A stretch of DNA of 64,000 nt from positions 11,580,001 to 11,644,000 of the forward strand of contig NC_084813.1 of NCBI RefSeq assembly GCF_963583255.1. Direction: 5' to 3'. Position numbers and translations under genes: made by a program. Below, piece after piece: positions 9,078 through 21,696 of the stretch (position 1 is its first letter; every line of letters begins with the position of its first letter). The stretch is from Pyrus communis (lineage: Eukaryota; Streptophyta; Magnoliopsida; Rosales; Rosaceae). Under the pieces are notes generated by a model, which saw only the letters and a list, made by a program, of their open reading frames with translations, was not told where the DNA came from and did not search any database.

Positions 9078-10562
9078 GCTAAAACCTTCTAAATTGACTT
9101 AAAAACATAAAAACACAATATAAAACACTATTTAATGCTCGAAGAAAGCAAAACTAAAAATAAGAAAGATTAAGACTAAGACTTCAACGAAATAGGGGGG
9201 AATTGGATTTGGACGAATTTAAACTAAAATGAATACTTGGAAACAAAACCAATTGTAAATATGGATTTGATGGAAATGAATGGATGGGAAGCTAGCTAAG
9301 GGTTCTTTCTCTACACATGATATTTATGCATATGAATCAATTTCCAGTTATTCCTTCATTGAATTATGAACGACAATGCCCCAAATTAACCGTGACATCA
9401 CTAGTTAACCCTCAGATTTTCCTTATATTATTGGATTGGATGGCATCATTCGACAACCCAAAACATTCTCAAAAGTTCCCTACATGTCATCATAATAGAG
9501 ATACAATTGAAGATCATTAAGAATAATGAAAACCATAAGCATTGACAAAGCATTTGCAACTATGACATCATGTTACTCATGCTAAGAATTAAACTTAACG
9601 CGATCGTGACAAGCGACCTTCACTACTTTCAAGTATAAGTTAGTAACGATTATGTGAAACCTTCTTAAACTTTAGCCACATATTCATGCATGCTAATTAA
9701 GTGTCGACCCTCAATCAACAAACACAAATAAGTTAATCATCAAATAGTTAAGCCAATTGCATTCACGAATCAAGAGTTCATAACCGGAATTCATCAATTC
9801 ATATCACATAAATAATCATGGTATTGAAATCACCCCTAGCCAAAAAGGGTTTAGTTCCTCATAACTTTGAAATCAAAGAAACACCTAAACATTCCAACAA
9901 CTCAAACTTGAATTGTATGAACGTTTAGGCACTCTTCTCTTCCATTCCTCATATTACAAAACAAAGAGAATTGAATTTAAACATTGAAATCAAAGAAACG
10001 CGTAAACATTCCAACAACTCAAACGTGAATTGTATGAACGTTTAGGCCCTCTTATCTTCCTCGTTGTTGTAGCACAAGGTCTAAGGTGAGGTTTGGGGAA
10101 TTATGGAAATGGATGAGGAATGGTGGAATGGGGACTCACGGTTTTGGATTCTAAGGGGAAGTGTTTGTGTTAGTTGTGGTGTGTGAAATGGAGAGATGGA
10201 GTTTGGATTCTAAGGGAGACTCACGGCTAAGAGAGAAAGGGATGTGTTTGTGGTGTGTTGTGTATGAAATGAGATTTGGATTAGGAAAGGTTTTAAATGT
10301 CCTAAAACTAAAGAGAACAAGGTTCCAACACTTTGGTCTTCAATTAGGTCTTCAATTTCGTCCAACACTTTGGCTCCAAGCATAAGCTATCCATCCTTAG
10401 CCCAAAAGTGCTCCAAAAGTCTCCAAAATGCATCTTTTTGCTCCTTTAGCCCTTTGGACCTATAAACACACGAAAATAGCTTAAAGTACTAAAATAACTA
10501 AAGAAACATAACGTAAATGCACGAGAACAAGCCATTTAAGTCGCATGAATATGCTCCTATCA
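8978..10562 (-). repeat. 5' LTR of the 9-kb element (A type)
   Basis: It is 1,585 bp and matches 1563-3147 at all but four positions by eye (near 9505, 9716, 9834 and 10129). It contains the same 117-bp internal duplication. The U3 start ATATGCTCCTATCA ends at 10562, followed by the right GAAGA target copy. Confidence 0.94.
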
Positions 10563-12139
10563 GAAGACAAGGAATCTGCAAGAAAGAAGGAAACAAGAGC
10601 CAAACTACCTTATTTTGACTTAGTCAATCCTAATCTTTTCCTACTTAATTTCTAGCTGCCAAGAGGGTTCCTAATTAAATTCGGACACTTAAATATATGT
10701 TCTAGAAGCCCTAATCCCAATCAAAGAGGGATGTCGCACCTTTCCCCTTCTTCTCCTTCTTTCCTTGCCATGCAAGTTCTTTTCTCCTTCCCTTCAAATC
10801 CTTGCCACACCCTTGTTACCCTTTTCCTCTTGGATTCTTATTTAATTAGCCTTCTTCCTTGAGGATTTGGGGTCCAAATCTTTCCCAAAACATTTAATTA
10901 AAGACATGTACCTTTCCCTATAATTTATATATTCTGTCTCACAAATATTAAAAACCATTCATTCATCCTTCAACAAAAAGCTGCACCACCATTCATCTCT
11001 GACCATCAACCATTCAGCCATCCATCATACATAAACACCTTATGCCGCAACTTTGCAAGGAAAAAGGAGAGAAGACCCTTTTGAGTCGTGCTTGCCATTC
11101 AAGTTAGATTGCTGGAACGTTTCTAGGTGTAATCTATCTTAGTTTTCAATGTTAAATTTAAGTTTTCTTTGTTTAATTGCGAACATGAGGAGCTAAACTT
11201 ATTTTAGCTAGAGGAGACTTTGAAACCATGATTATATTTGTAATATGAATTGATTACTTCCAGTTGTGATTTCATAAATTGTGAATGCAATTTACTTAAC
11301 TGTTGGATTAAGAACTTATTCTTGTATGTTGATTAAGAAGGCCTATTTAGTTTGCATGCATGAATTTGATGCTAGAATATAAGGGAGTTTCACATAATCG
11401 TTATGAACTTATATTCATAAGTAGTGGAGGTCGCAGGTCACCATCGTGTTAAGTTAAATTTCTGGTAGGAGTATCATGTTGTTCATTGTTATGAATGCCT
11501 TGTCAATGCTTATGATTTTCACAAAGCTTAATGATCTTTGATTGTATCTCTATTATGTTGTTCATGTAGGGAACTATTGAAGAATAATTTGGTTGCCGAT
11601 GCGTATTCCATTCAATTCAATGATTTAATGAAAATTTGAGGGTTAATTAGTGTTGTTCACGGTTAATCTGGGGCGTTGAGGTTCATGGTTTATTGGAAAA
11701 GCAACTAGAAATCGATTTGTATGCAAGTATGTCATGTGTGGAGAAGGACCCTCTAGCTAGCCTATCACCCATTAATTCACCCAATTTCGTATTAAACTTA
11801 GTTTGTTTCTGCAATTACTTCTTTTTACTTTAAATTCGTCAAAACCAATTCCCCCTTTTATATTTCGTGTTTTACTTAGTTAGAACCTGTTTTAGTTTGT
11901 TTCCTTTAGTGTCTTGAGTCAAAGTTAAGTTAGAATTCATCCAAAATCATTCTTAGTTTCTGTTTTGAGTCAACTTGCTTGTTTTGTGCTATTTTGAGTA
12001 CTTTGAGTCTAGTTAAGTGTTTTGAAGCCTAGTTTTGTGTTTTTGAGTTAGTTTTAAGTAGATTAGCAATCCCTACTTACATATATACTACAATTGCCAA
12101 TAAGAGGGTTTAATTTGAGTGATATTATATATCACATCA
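10563..12139 (+). repeat. 3' LTR of host element, right part (B-like)
   Basis: It continues the LTR begun at 1292, after the second GAAGA (10563-10567). Together the parts give about 1.84 kb. It runs through the usual R/U5 landmarks (ATGAGGAGCTAAACT near 11185, TTTTGAGTC words, ACTACAATTG) to TATATATCACATCA. Its end at 12139 abuts unrelated sequence, so 12140 onward is the target into which this host element went. Confidence 0.85.
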
Positions 12140-12270
12140 AGAGTTCTAACCAGTCCCTATGACTCGACACCCTTACTTGTGCCATTATACTATCCTTATA
12201 TTTGCACTTGAAAGCAACACAACAAAATTTTGGCGTTGTTGCTTGGGACTGATTTTAGCCCACTATAATT
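12140..12270 (+). mobile_element. Relic of a U5-PBS region of an older Ty3/gypsy element
   Basis: The stretch has the layout of a Tat/Athila-type U5 end: CCAGTCCCTATGACTCGACA, then TTTGCACTTG and CAACACAACAAAATT. A degenerate PBS follows at 12231-12248, TGGCGTTGTTGCTTGGGA. That site matches the tRNA-Asp PBS at 14 of 18 positions, with three of the four changes C to T. It is much older than the other PBSs here. No ORF follows it before LTR sequence resumes. Confidence 0.5.
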
Positions 12271-13218
12271 GCTTGTTTTATAAACCCTATATGTTTTACA
12301 AACTAAACCTTCCTTTCACCATTCTAGTCCTTGTCGTGGCTTGCCTTAACCTGTCCCTTCTTTGCCGTGCAAGGGGAACCACTTTCCCTTTCCTATTCTT
12401 CCTTGCCGCAAGTTTCCTTCCCTTTTCCCTTTTATTCTGACTTTAATTCTCGTTTTCCTTGAGGATTTGGGGTCCAATTCTTTCCTAAACCAATTAATTA
12501 AAGTTAAGATCATTTCCCTCAAATATATAACCCTTTGCCACACCCATATACAACCCTATTCACTCATATACACAACTTGCCATCCTTCATCCTTCCATAC
12601 ATCAATCCGTAGCTTTCATCCCCTTCCTTACACCATTCCGTTCTCTTCCCTTCATCATACTTACCTGCCATACATCTATCCTTGACCCTAACACACCACA
12701 AACCACTTTTCACACCCTAAAACCTTTGTGCCGCAGCCTAGCAAGGAAGAAGGAGAGGAGAAGAAGCCTTGGACGTTTTTGCATTCAAGTTGGATTGTTG
12801 GTACGTTTTTAGGTATAATCTATCTTTTGTTTTAATTCAAGTTTTCTTTGTTTTGTTGTGAACATGAGAGGCTAAACCAGTTGTGATTTCATAAATTGTG
12901 AATGCAATTTACTTAACCATTTGATTGAGAACTTATTCTTGTATGTTGATTAAGGAGGCCTACTTAGTTTGCATGCTTGAATTTGATGCTAGAATATAAG
13001 GGAGTTTCACATAGTCATTACAGACTTATATTCACAAGTAGTTAAGATTGTTTATCATGATCATGTTAAGTTAAATTCCTGGCATGAGTATCATGATGTC
13101 ATAGTTACAAATGCTTTGTCAATACTTATGATTTTTATAGAATGTAATGATCTTTGATTGTATCTCTATTATGATGTCATGTAGGGAACTTTTGAAGAAT
13201 GCTTTGGGTTGTCGAATG
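12271..13218 (+). repeat. B-like LTR fragment
   Basis: This is LTR body on the plus strand with the words TGCCGTGCAAGG, CTTGAGGATTTGGGGTCC, GAGGCTAAACC and CCTACTTAGTTTGCATGC. It lacks both ends: the left edge is unclear within about 60 bases, and the right is cut at GTCGAATG where a minus-strand LTR begins. The ORFs 12159-12440 and 12362-12685 fall in it and look non-coding. Confidence 0.65.
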
Positions 13219-14956
13219 TGATGTGATAAATAATAGCACTCAAATTAAACCCTATTTTTGACAATTGTAGTATAGATATAAGTAGGGATCGTTCTAGGCC
13301 GGGGATTAGGAGGGATTGCTAATCTAATGAAAATTGAATCAAAGATGTAAAAATATGCTTCAAAACACTTAAACAAACTCAAAAGACTCTTAACTAAACT
13401 TGCCTGACTCAAAACAAACTTAAAAGACTCAAAACAATAAAAAAGACTCAATTTAGACTCTAGGACTCAATTTGGACGAAAATACAATTGGTTTTGACTT
13501 AAAAGACTCAAAAACACACTTTTGGACAGATTTGAAACAAGTAAGTAAAGGGGATTTGGTTTTGGACCAATTTAAGAGAAAACCAAGTAAATTGAAGACT
13601 TAAAATAGATTTTGACGAATTTGGGAAAAACCAATGGATGATTAAATAGCCAAGGGATACTTCTCCACACATGATACATTCAAACATAAATTGATTTCCT
13701 GTTGCTTTTCCGATAATCCATGAACCTCAACACCCTAACCGTGACATCACTAATTAACCCTCAGATTTCCCTTAAGTTATTGGATTGGATGACATCATAC
13801 AACAACCCAAAGAATTCTTCAAAAGTCCCCTACATGACATCATAATAGAGATACAATCAAAGATCATTACGTTCAATGGAAATCATAAGTATTGACAAAG
13901 CACTTGTAACTATGACATCATGATACTCATGCTAGGAATTTACTTAACATGATTGTGAAAACAACCTTAACTACTTGTGAATATAAGTTTGTGACGATTA
14001 TGTGAAACTCCCTTATATTCTAGCACCAAATTCAAGCATGCAAATTGAGTAGGCCTCCCTAATCAACATACAAGAATAAGTTATCCATAAAACGGTTAAG
14101 TAAATTGCATTCACAATTTATGAAATCACAACTGGAATTAATCAACTCATATTATAAACGTACTCATGTTTTCAAAGCATCCCCTAGCTAAAACGAGTTT
14201 AGCCTCTCATGTTCACAACAAAACAAAGGAAAATAGAATTAAACATTGAAAACAAAAGATAGATTACACCTAAAAACATTCCAACACTCCAACTTGAATG
14301 CACAAACGTCCAAGGCTTCTTATTTCTTCTCTTCTTCTTTGCTAAGTCACGGGACAAGAGTCTGGGGTGATTTATGGATGATTTTCTGGGTTGTGAATGG
14401 ATTTAGAATGGTAGGGTGGTGCGGCAAAGGTTGGGGATGGTGAATGGAGGCTTGGGTGAAGGTATGGAAGTAGGAGAATGGTGGAAGGATTGATAGAAGG
14501 CTGCGGCAAGGAAGGGTTTCTGTGTGAGTGAGGGCAGATTGTATGGAAGAGTGATTAGGGTGAATGAAAGGTGCGGCTTGGGTATTTATTTGGGAGCAAG
14601 AATCCCTAGAGGAAAAGGAAACACGAAGTCAGAAATCAAAGGGAAAGGGAATGTAACTTGCGGCCTTCAATTGCAAGAAAGGGAATGTGATTTAAATAAT
14701 GAAATTAGGTAAGGATTTGGGATAGAATAGGTAAGTGAAGTGCGGCATTAACTAGAATGAAATAGGAATGTGATTTAATGACTTAGAACAGGCAACAATG
14801 GACCTCCCTTGCACGGCAAGGAAGGGAGACACTAAGGAAGACCACGGCAAGGCACTTAGGTTGCAAGGGAAGCTTTATTTGTGTCCTAAAATATATATAA
14901 GGTACCTTCAAAGTTGCTGGAATTTAAGGACATTTAGGATTAGGAAAGGTTAAACC
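13219..14956 (-). repeat. B-type LTR, U5 end to mid U3, truncated
   Basis: It starts TGATGTGATAAATAATAGC (U5 end in reverse). It is colinear with the complete B LTR at 44607-46728 up to the AAAGGTTAAACC word. It is then interrupted at 14957 by another LTR, with AAACC as the candidate target sequence. The rest of this LTR and its element are not found to the right, so a deletion has removed them. Confidence 0.75.
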
Positions 14957-15970
14957 TGATGCGATAATTATACGCACACAAATTAAACCCTATTTTTATC
15001 AATTGTAGTATAGGTGCAAATAGGGATCGTTCTGGACCGGGGATTAGGAGGGATTGTTAATCACTTGGATTTGACTCAAAAACGTAAAAACACAAAATAA
15101 AACACTATACTAGACTCAAAGAATGCAAAACTAAACTTTAAAACACTAAGATAAACCAAAAGACTCATACAGTACCCAAAGCACTTATAAACACAAACTA
15201 AATGTATTTCTAACTAATCTAACACTTTAAAATAAATGGGGGATTGGTTTTGGATGAATTTAAACTAAAACAGAAACTTGGAATTAAAATAGATTCTAAA
15301 AACGAAATTAATGAAATAGAATGATGAAAAACTAGTTAGAGGGTTCCTTATCCACACATGAACATAAGCATATAATTTGACTCCTAGTTATGACTTCAAC
15401 AAATGATGAATGACAATGTTCCAAGTTAATTAGGTCCGCTTAAACTAACTTTCAGATTTCCCTAGATTCATTGGATTGAATGGGATACGCATTACAACCA
15501 AATTATTCTTAATCAAAGTCCCTAACCATGGAATACGCATGATAGAGACATTCAACAAAGATCATTAAGTTCAACGGAAATCATAAACATCGACTAGGCA
15601 TTCATAACTATGGAATACGCATGTTAATCCCGCCTAGGGTTTACTAAACACAATCGTGACTAGTGATCTTTACTACTCATGAATATAAGTTCATAACGAT
15701 TAGGTGAAATTCCCTTATATCCTAGCATCAAGTTTAGGCATGCAAATTAAGTGTCGACCCTCAACCCACATACATAAACAAGTTCTTAATCAAAACAGAA
15801 AAGTAACCCACATCTAAAGTTCATGAATTCATAACTGGAGTAAATCAAATCATAACCAACATATGTCCATGGTTTCAAATTCGCCTCTAACTAAAAAGAA
15901 ATTAGTTCCACATGTTTAACATAATTGAATAACAAGTTAAATTAAACATGAAAACAGAAACAAGAAAAGA
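14957..15970 (-). repeat. A-like LTR fragment, U5 side
   Basis: It begins TGATGCGATAATTATACGC and resembles the U5 half of the A LTR, but is clearly diverged from 1563-3147. It continues to the AAATTAAACATG words near 15950, where the colinearity jumps back to an earlier point of the LTR. The edge is uncertain by about 15 bases. Confidence 0.6.
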
Positions 15971-16858
15971 AAGAACAAATGGATGGAAAGTTAGCTACGG
16001 GGTTCATCTCCACATATATTATACTTGCATAATAAAACGATTTCCAATTGCATTTCAATAAATCATTAATTCTCAACACTCCAAGTTAATTAGATCCGCT
16101 TAAATTAACCTTCAAATCTTCCTAACGTTATTGAATTGGATGATTGCATACGACAACCCAAAACATTCCCCACAAGTCCCCTACATGATTGCATAATAGA
16201 GATACAAGCAAGAATCATTACGCTCTATGAAGATTATAAGTTTTGACGAGGCATTCGTTACTATGGAATACGCATGAAACTTATGCCAAGAATTCGTTTA
16301 ACGCGATTGTTTATAAGCAACCTCCACTACTTGTGAATATAAGTTCGTAACTATTAGGTGAAACTCACTTATATTCTAGCGTCATATTCATGCATGAAAA
16401 TTAAGCGCGCATTCTCAATAAACATACATAAATAAGTTATCAATCAAACGGTTAAACAAATTGAATCCACAACTTATGAAACGCAATTAGAAGTAATCAA
16501 ATCAAAATGCAAGCATAAACATATATTTCGAATCCCCCCCTAGCCAAGGGGGGGGGTTTAGTTCCTCATACAAAACAAAGAGAATTAAAATTAAACATTG
16601 AAATCAAAGAAACACCTAAACATTCCAACAACTCAAACTTGAATTGTATGAACGTTTAGGCCCTCTTCTCTTTCTCTTTATTGTAGCATAAGGTCTAGGG
16701 ATAATTGGTTTGGGGGATGGAAGTGTGGAATGGAAGAGGAGTGGTGGAGAAGTGGAAGGGGAATGGAAAAATGGTGTTTGGATTACAAGGGAACTCACTG
16801 CTAGGGGAGGGAATGGAAGTGTTTGAGGGGTGTTGTGTTGTGAATGAGATGATGCTTG
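15971..16858 (-). repeat. A-like LTR fragment, middle to U3
   Basis: It starts at the ATGGATGGAAAGTTAGCTA word (compare 1861-1883) and runs through AACGTTTAGGCCCTCTTCTC (compare 2623-2643) into U3. It is fused without a PPT to integrase-coding sequence at about 16858, near the short word GAATGAAGATGGG. The joint is a deletion, not an insertion end. An 8-base G run is at 16550-16557. Confidence 0.65.
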
Positions 16859-19800
16859 AATGAAGATGGGAAAGGACCCATGAAATCAATGCCCCAAACA
16901 TCAAAAATTTCAACGTTAAAGATAGGTGTTTGCGGCATTTGGTCCCTTGCACCTATATTTCCCATTCGTTGGCAACGATCACAAGTTAAACAAAATGTTC
17001 TAGCATCTTTAAAGATTGTTGGCCAATAAAAACCACATTCTAACACTTTAAGGGCAGTGCGTTGTGTGCCAAAGTGTCCACCATAAGCATAAGTATGACA
17101 AAATGTTAGAATCGAATTAAACTCACAATCATGCACACAACGACGCACAATTTGATCTGCACAAAACTTCCACAAATAGGGGTCATCCCATACATAAAAC
17201 CGTGCCTCTTTCTTTAACTGATCACGTTGGTGCCTAGCTAAGGTACTTGGAACACGTTTTGACACCAAAAAATTGACTAAATCGGCATACCAAGGTTCAC
17301 ATAACTTAATGGACAGCAATTGTTCATCGGGGAAAGCCTCTTGGATGGGTAAGGAGTCCTCATTGCACACCAAACGACTTAAATGGTCAGCAACTACGTT
17401 CTCACTCCCTTTCTTGTCTCGAATTTCAATATCAAACTCTTGGAGAAGAAGCATCCATCTAATGAGCCGTGGTTTAGCCTCCTTTTTAGTGAATAAGTAC
17501 CTAAGAGCTGCATGGTCAGAAAATACAATCACTTTAGTGCCAAGTAAATATGAACGAAACTTATCTAAAGCAAACACAACGGCAAGAAGTTCTTTTTCTG
17601 TGGTAGAGTAGTTTAATTGAGCATCATTCAAGGTCCTAGAAGCATAGTAGATGGCGTGGGAATGCTTGTTCTTCCTTTGACCCAAAACAACCCCTATTGC
17701 ATAATCGGATGCATCACACATGAGCTCAAAAGGCAACGTCCAATCAGGTGGAAGGATGATAGGTGTCGTGGTAAGCTTGTCCTTGAGAAGCTTGAATGCC
17801 TTCTCACACTCCTCGTTGAACTCAAACGCCACTTCTTTTTGTAGGAGACGGCATAGGGGTTGTGCAATCTTGGAGAAATCCTTGATAAATCGCCTATAGA
17901 ATCCTGCATGGCCAAGAAAAGAACGAACCTCTCTAACCGAAGTAGGAGAGGGTAAGTAACGTACAAGATCTATTTTAGACTTATCAACTTCAATTCCTTT
18001 TTCAGAGATGATATGGCCCAAAACTATGCCTTGTTTAACCATAAAATGCCATTTTTCCCAATTCAAAACAAGGTTAGTTTCCATGCATCTTTTCAAGATT
18101 AAAGTAAGATTATGCAAGCAATCATCAAATGAGTCCCCAAAGACACTAAAATCGTCCATAAATACTTCAATTATCTTTTCAACATAGTCGGAGAAGATAC
18201 TTACCATGCATCGTTGGAAAGTGGCCGGTGCATTGCATAAACCAAATGGCATACGACGATATGCAAATGTACCAAATGGACAAGTAAAGGTGGTCTTTTC
18301 TTGATCATCCGGGGCTATGACAATTTGATTATATCCCGAATAACCATCAAGAAAGCAATAAAAAGAATGACCGGCTAACCTTTCAAGCATTTGATCGATG
18401 AATGGCAAAGGGAAATGATCTTTCCTTGTTGCGGCATTTAGCTTCCTATAGTCAATGCACACCCTCCAACCGGTTTGAATACGTGTAGGCACAAGTTCAT
18501 CTTCTTCATTCTTCACCACCGTGACTCCGGACTTCTTGGGAACCACTTGGACCGGTGAAACCCAACAACTATCCGAGATGGGATAGATGACGCCACAATC
18601 AAGCAATTTGATGATTTCCTTCTTCACTACTTCCATCATTGGTGGGTTGAGTCGACGTTGGGCTTCCCTTGAGGGTTTGGCGCCTTCTTCCATGAGAATT
18701 CGATGTATGCACGTGGTAGGACTAATACCCTTGATATCGGCCAAAGTCCACCCAATGGCCGTCTTGTGCTCTTTGAGAACCCTCACCAATTTCTCCTCCT
18801 CTTGTGCCGTGAGTGATGAAGCTATAATGACGGGCAATGTGTCTTGCTCGCCCAAAAACACATACTTCAAGTGATTTGGCAACGGTTTGAGCTCAAGTGT
18901 AGGTGGTTGTTCTATAGAAGGAAGCAACTTATTAGTCGAAATTGGAATTGAAATTGGACTAGGGGGCTTACCTTGGAGCCGTGGCAATGACTCTAGGGCT
19001 GCCACGGTCTCAATTACATCTTCATCCAAGGCCACGGCATGGGTGTTCAATTGTGTGTCGTGGGTTGCTATGGTGGCAGCCATATGATCCTTCAATTCTA
19101 TGCCTTTTGTAATGACCGTTTCAAGTGCATCGCCATGTAATTGATCAAGGTGTGCCTGTGCCAAAGAATCAAGAATATCAATAGAGAAACATGAGTGATC
19201 ATCATTAGGAAATCTCATAGTTTCAGAAATATTAAAATCAATCACTTCCCCATCGAATTTCATTGTTAAAGTGCCTTTAAACACGTCTATCTTAGTTCGT
19301 GCCGTCTTCATGAATGGCCTCCCAAGAAGAATCCGCAAGGATGGAGCATGAGTGGTTTCCTCCATTTCAAGGACATAGAAATCCGCCGGGAAGATCAAAT
19401 TATTCACCTGCACTAAGACATCTTCCAATACGCCCTTTGGATAGGCATTAGATCTATCGGCTAATTGAATAATCACACCATCATTTTTCAATTCACCAAG
19501 GTTCATTGAAGCATAAATAGAGTATGGCATGACGTTAATTGAAGCTCCTAAGTCTAACATAGCATGTTCGAACTTAGTTTGACCAATAATACAAGGGATT
19601 GTAAAGCTACCTGGATCTTTGCACTTTGGTGGTAATTTTCTTTGTAAAACAGCGGAAACGTTCTCACTTACCCTTACTACCTCTTTATGTGACGGCCTCT
19701 TCCTTGTAATGCACAATTCTTTCAAGAAATTATCGTATTTGGGCACTTGCTTTATGGCATCTAGGAGCGGGATATTGACTTGAACTTTCCTAAACGTCTC

Positions 19801-20418
19801 AAGAATGTCCTTCTCATGCTCCTCCTTCTTTGTTTGCAAAAATCTGTGAGGAAAAGGAACATTGGGTGGAACGGGGTTAGAATTAATCAAATTTGAACCT
19901 AACTTACCTTTGGTGGCCGAATGGGATGTATTGGATGAAGTAGTGTCCTTAGATGCTTGCGGCAAATGGGATTGTGTCCTTGCCGTGGGCTTGTTTGCAG
20001 CCTCCTCTTCATGTTGCAACGTCTCGTCTTCATTAGGACTTGTTTTGGGTGGTGTGGATGTAGTGCCAACTTCTTTTCCACTCCTCAAAGTAATTGCTTT
20101 GGCAGATTCGAACCCTCCCTTTGGATTGACAATGGTTGAACTTGGAAGCTTGCCTTGGTCTCGGAATTGTCCCACAAACTCCGCAATCTGCCCTATTTGC
20201 TTTTCTAAGTGGTCCACCCTTTTGTCTTGGTTTTGCATTGCCTTGTTTTGATTTTCTTGCCCCTGAGACAAACTAGTAAGTAACTTAAGAATTGTAGCAT
20301 TATCTAAAGATGTACCTTGATGGTTTTGGGCGGATTGGGGTTGGTTTTGGTCTTGGCCGTGGGTTTTGGTGTAAAACCCCGGGGGTTGCTGCCTAAAGCC
20401 TCCTTGTTGGTAAGTTTG
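16859..20418 (-). pseudogene. pol: pol polyprotein: PR, RT, RNaseH and truncated integrase
   Basis: The open frame is on the minus strand and continuous in frame with gag. Numbering from the Met at 20271: protease LDLGAS at about 239-244. RT has CIDYRKLN at 605-612, [11 protein letters not shown] at 640-650, [13 protein letters not shown] at 674-686 and the catalytic F-M-D-D at 704-707. RNaseH acidic residues are D853, E892, D919 and D962. The integrase zinc site H1059, H1066, C1097, C1100 is intact. Integrase is cut after its first catalytic Asp (D1129, in the WGIDFMGPF word); the second Asp and the Glu are lost at the deletion joint at about 16858, after which the frame runs into LTR sequence. 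RT and RNaseH look potentially functional but the element could not integrate by itself. Family: Athila/Tat clade of Ty3/gypsy. Confidence 0.92.
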
Positions 20419-21567
20419 TTAAGGCTCCCTCCACTTGAAATTTGGATGGTCTCTCCAACCCGGATTGTATGTATTGGAATATGGATCATTCCTTGGCTGA
20501 TTTTGGCTTGGAAATCCAATGGCGTTTGCACTCTCCCATCCCCCATTCTTAATCAATTGAGGGCACTTTTCCGAAGGATGACCTTGAATAGAACATACGC
20601 CACATACAATTGGACTTTGGATCTTCATTCCTTCGGCCATCTGAGACACAAGAGAAGTAAGATTAGTTAATTGAGTTTGAATGTCGGATTGAGAACTTAC
20701 CTCATTCACTTGTTGCCGTGGGGGGTCCCTTTGCCCAATTCCTTCGTATTGTTGTGCATTGAGAGCCCGGTTTGCAATAAGGTTCTTGGCTGCCATAGGG
20801 GTTTTATCCACCAACGCTCCTCCCGCCGAAGCATCAAGCATTTGCCTTTCAATGGGAAAAAGACCTTCATAGAAGTATTGAAGTAGAAGCTCCTCCTTCA
20901 TTTGATGTTGAGGACATGATGCAACAAGGGTTTTAAAACGCTCGTAGTATGTTGGAAAAGACTCCCCTTGACTTTGTTGAATTCCGCTAATCTTCTTTCT
21001 CAAGAGAATGACTCTTGAAGTAGGAAAGAACTTTTCAAGAAACGCCCTCTTCATGCTCTCCCAAGAAGTGACCGTTCCGGGTGCTAACTCATATAACCAA
21101 TCTTTGGCCTTCTCCAATAGTGAGAACGGGAAGGCCTTCATCTTCAAAATACTCCCATCAACGTTGATTGGAGTCATGCTCAAACATACCACCTCGAACT
21201 CTTTCAAATGCTTGTTGGGATCCTCCACGGACAGTCCATGGAACTTCGGAATGTGGTGCAACAAACTTGACTTCAATTCAAATTCATCGGTCTTGTCTTG
21301 AGCCGCCCTTGGGTATTGGATGCATAAGGGTGCGGCATTGTCCATTCCCGAGGCGGAAAGCTCCTTGATTGTACGATTGTCCGCTGCCATGGTGCGGACC
21401 TCTTCTTCCTCCCTTGCCGTGGGTTCTCCTTCCTCCTCAAGATTGGTAGCCGAACTAGAACTTCTTGGGTTAAATTCGGGGTTCTTCTTCTTCTTCCTCA
21501 AAGTGCGCTCAAAATCGTCGTCAAAATCCAAGATGTTTGCACTTATAGGTTGAGAACTACGAGTCAT
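20419..21567 (-). pseudogene. gag: Gag capsid/nucleocapsid, one premature stop
   Basis: The frame starts at the conserved M-T-R..SQPI word and runs 382 codons to a TAA at 20419-20421. That stop replaces a CAA (Gln) present in the copy at 46944-48297. The frame is otherwise open into pol, so this single C to T change is the only break between gag and pol. The capsid-type domain is about residues 113-240 (LKMKAFPFSL, DWLYELAPG, FPTSRVILLRKK, FYEGL words). The nucleocapsid CCHC knuckle uses C322, C325, H330 and C335. An acidic and basic N-terminal stretch (about 15-60) precedes the domain. The protein would form the particle and bind element RNA. Confidence 0.92.
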
Positions 21568-21651
21568 AAACTAGTACCTACAAACAAGAAAAGAAACTAG
21601 GTTAGTAGCTAAAACAAAAAGAAAACAAAAAGAAACAAAAAAGAAACAACG
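21568..21651 (-). other. Untranslated leader of the B element
   Basis: It is A-rich in plus reading, with repeated AAACAAAAAGAAA words between the gag start and the PBS hairpin. No gene is visible. Confidence 0.7.
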
Positions 21652-21677
21652 GGGGATTAGCAAAATTGCTAATCCCC
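21652..21677 (-). promoter_or_regulatory. Inverted repeat (hairpin) overlapping the PBS
   Basis: Twelve-base perfect arms GGGGATTAGCAA and TTGCTAATCCCC are separated by two bases. The second arm lies over the last four or five bases of the PBS. The sequence CTAATCCCCGG here (21669-21679) is also complementary to CCGGGGATTAG in U5 (21777-21787), an alternative pairing. Confidence 0.8.
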
Positions 21678-21690
21678 GGCAACGGCGCCA
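21673..21690 (-). other. Primer-binding site, tRNA-Asp type
   Basis: In sense it reads TGGCGCCGTTGCCGGGGA, a perfect 18-base complement of the tRNA-Asp 3' end. Six bases separate it from the LTR end at 21697. Confidence 0.93.
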
Positions 21691-21696
21691 AAAATT

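Larger units (their letters stand above)
1563..10562 (-). mobile_element. Complete young non-autonomous Athila-like element carrying an antisense cargo ORF
   Basis: The element is exactly 9,000 bp, on the minus strand, and bounded by GAAGA target duplications. The two LTRs are both 1,585 bp and differ, by my eye count, at four positions, all transitions (about 0.25 percent). In element sense the order is: 5' LTR (10562-8978), a 111-bp duplicated segment, PBS, ORF of 444 codons (8687-7353), A-rich tract, post-pol module copy 1, about 2 kb of foreign sequence with an ORF on the opposite strand, post-pol module copy 2, long 3' non-coding region, PPT and 3' LTR (3147-1563). There is no RT, RNaseH or integrase coding, so proteins from a related element must have moved it. 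If one assumes 1.3e-8 substitutions per site per year, the LTR difference would mean roughly 0.1 million years. Confidence 0.93.
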
